From Hyunsoonleella aestuarii (GTDB lineage Bacteria; Bacteroidota; Bacteroidia; Flavobacteriales; Flavobacteriaceae): DNA of 64,000 nucleotides. Position 1 is the stretch's first letter. Every line of letters begins with the position of its first letter. Below the pieces are notes generated by a model. It searched no databases and had not been told where the DNA came from. It saw only the letters and a program-made list of their open reading frames with translations. Shown piece after piece: positions 63,991-64,000 of this stretch. The position numbers were made by a program, and so were the translations under genes. Location: the NCBI RefSeq assembly GCF_006148925.1, contig NZ_VAWB01000003.1, forward strand, positions 1 through 64,000. The letters are read 5' to 3'.

Positions 63991-64000
63991 AATTGCTTAT

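Noticed and set aside
1-64000. tRNA, rRNA, IS element or prophage genes
   Set aside because: None seen on either strand by eye: no CCA-ending cloverleaf, no transposase or integrase motif. Small RNAs cannot be excluded without computation.

Overview
The window reads as a chromosomal segment of a low-GC member of the Flavobacteriaceae (Bacteroidota), probably marine. The signs are a type IX secretion (T9SS) type B sorting domain, PorP/SprF, PorQ and PorE-like proteins, the bacillithiol enzyme BshA, a hybrid two-component protein with a fused AraC output domain, Smr-less MutS2, lipoproteins with short signal peptides, little Shine-Dalgarno signal, and TAnnTTTG promoter elements. I saw no tRNA, rRNA, CRISPR, IS element, phage or plasmid gene. 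Most of it is ordinary core genome.

Layout. 1-5300: the 3' end of a giant repeat adhesin, followed by a PorP/SprF protein and a PorE-like OmpA protein, which together look like a secreted cell-surface module. 5.4-7.4 kb: a VOC lipoprotein, a CAP lipoprotein and pdxH. 7.4-7.9 kb: a gene-poor gap with a probable decayed reading frame. 7.9-11.1 kb: a tight reverse-strand operon pyrR-pyrB-unknown-DUF3291-rnz, preceded by rpsA. 13.4-19 kb: a BON-LysM protein, then cmk and porQ overlapping on the reverse strand, lon, and a rhomboid protease. 19-25 kb: an LpxL-like acyltransferase, glmM, an ACP phosphodiesterase-like gene, gamma-glutamyltransferase and two unknowns. 25-34 kb: uvrA, a LOG-family gene, a large protein with a degenerate M1 peptidase domain and a C-terminal barrel-like region, and a fused 2-oxoacid dehydrogenase E1. 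34-37 kb: a membrane-anchored AraC regulator and two DoxX genes around an unknown secreted protein. 37-42 kb: an unusual methyltransferase and its partner, mutS2, a DCC thiol oxidoreductase and a DUF481 barrel.

43-47 kb holds a four-gene reverse operon: an ATP-grasp glutathione-synthase-like ligase, a mercaptopyruvate sulfurtransferase-like protein, an N-formylglutamate amidohydrolase-like protein and a DUF1704/QEGLA metallopeptidase. This is the best candidate in the window for an incompletely described pathway. 47-54 kb: a dicarboxylate or glutamate symporter, aroC, a broken lpxH-like gene with three separate lesions, a large FAD/4Fe-4S oxidoreductase and a small outer-membrane barrel. 54-64 kb: the hybrid two-component protein, a lipoprotein with two copies of a SnoaL-like unit, bshA, a GH3-serine hydrolase fusion and serB.

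Themes. Cell-envelope work (T9SS, lipid A, peptidoglycan precursor and recycling, barrels, lipoproteins) and thiol or gamma-glutamyl chemistry (bshA, ggt, the ATP-grasp operon, rhodanese, DCC protein) recur. All family assignments come from reading the sequence; no database search was run.
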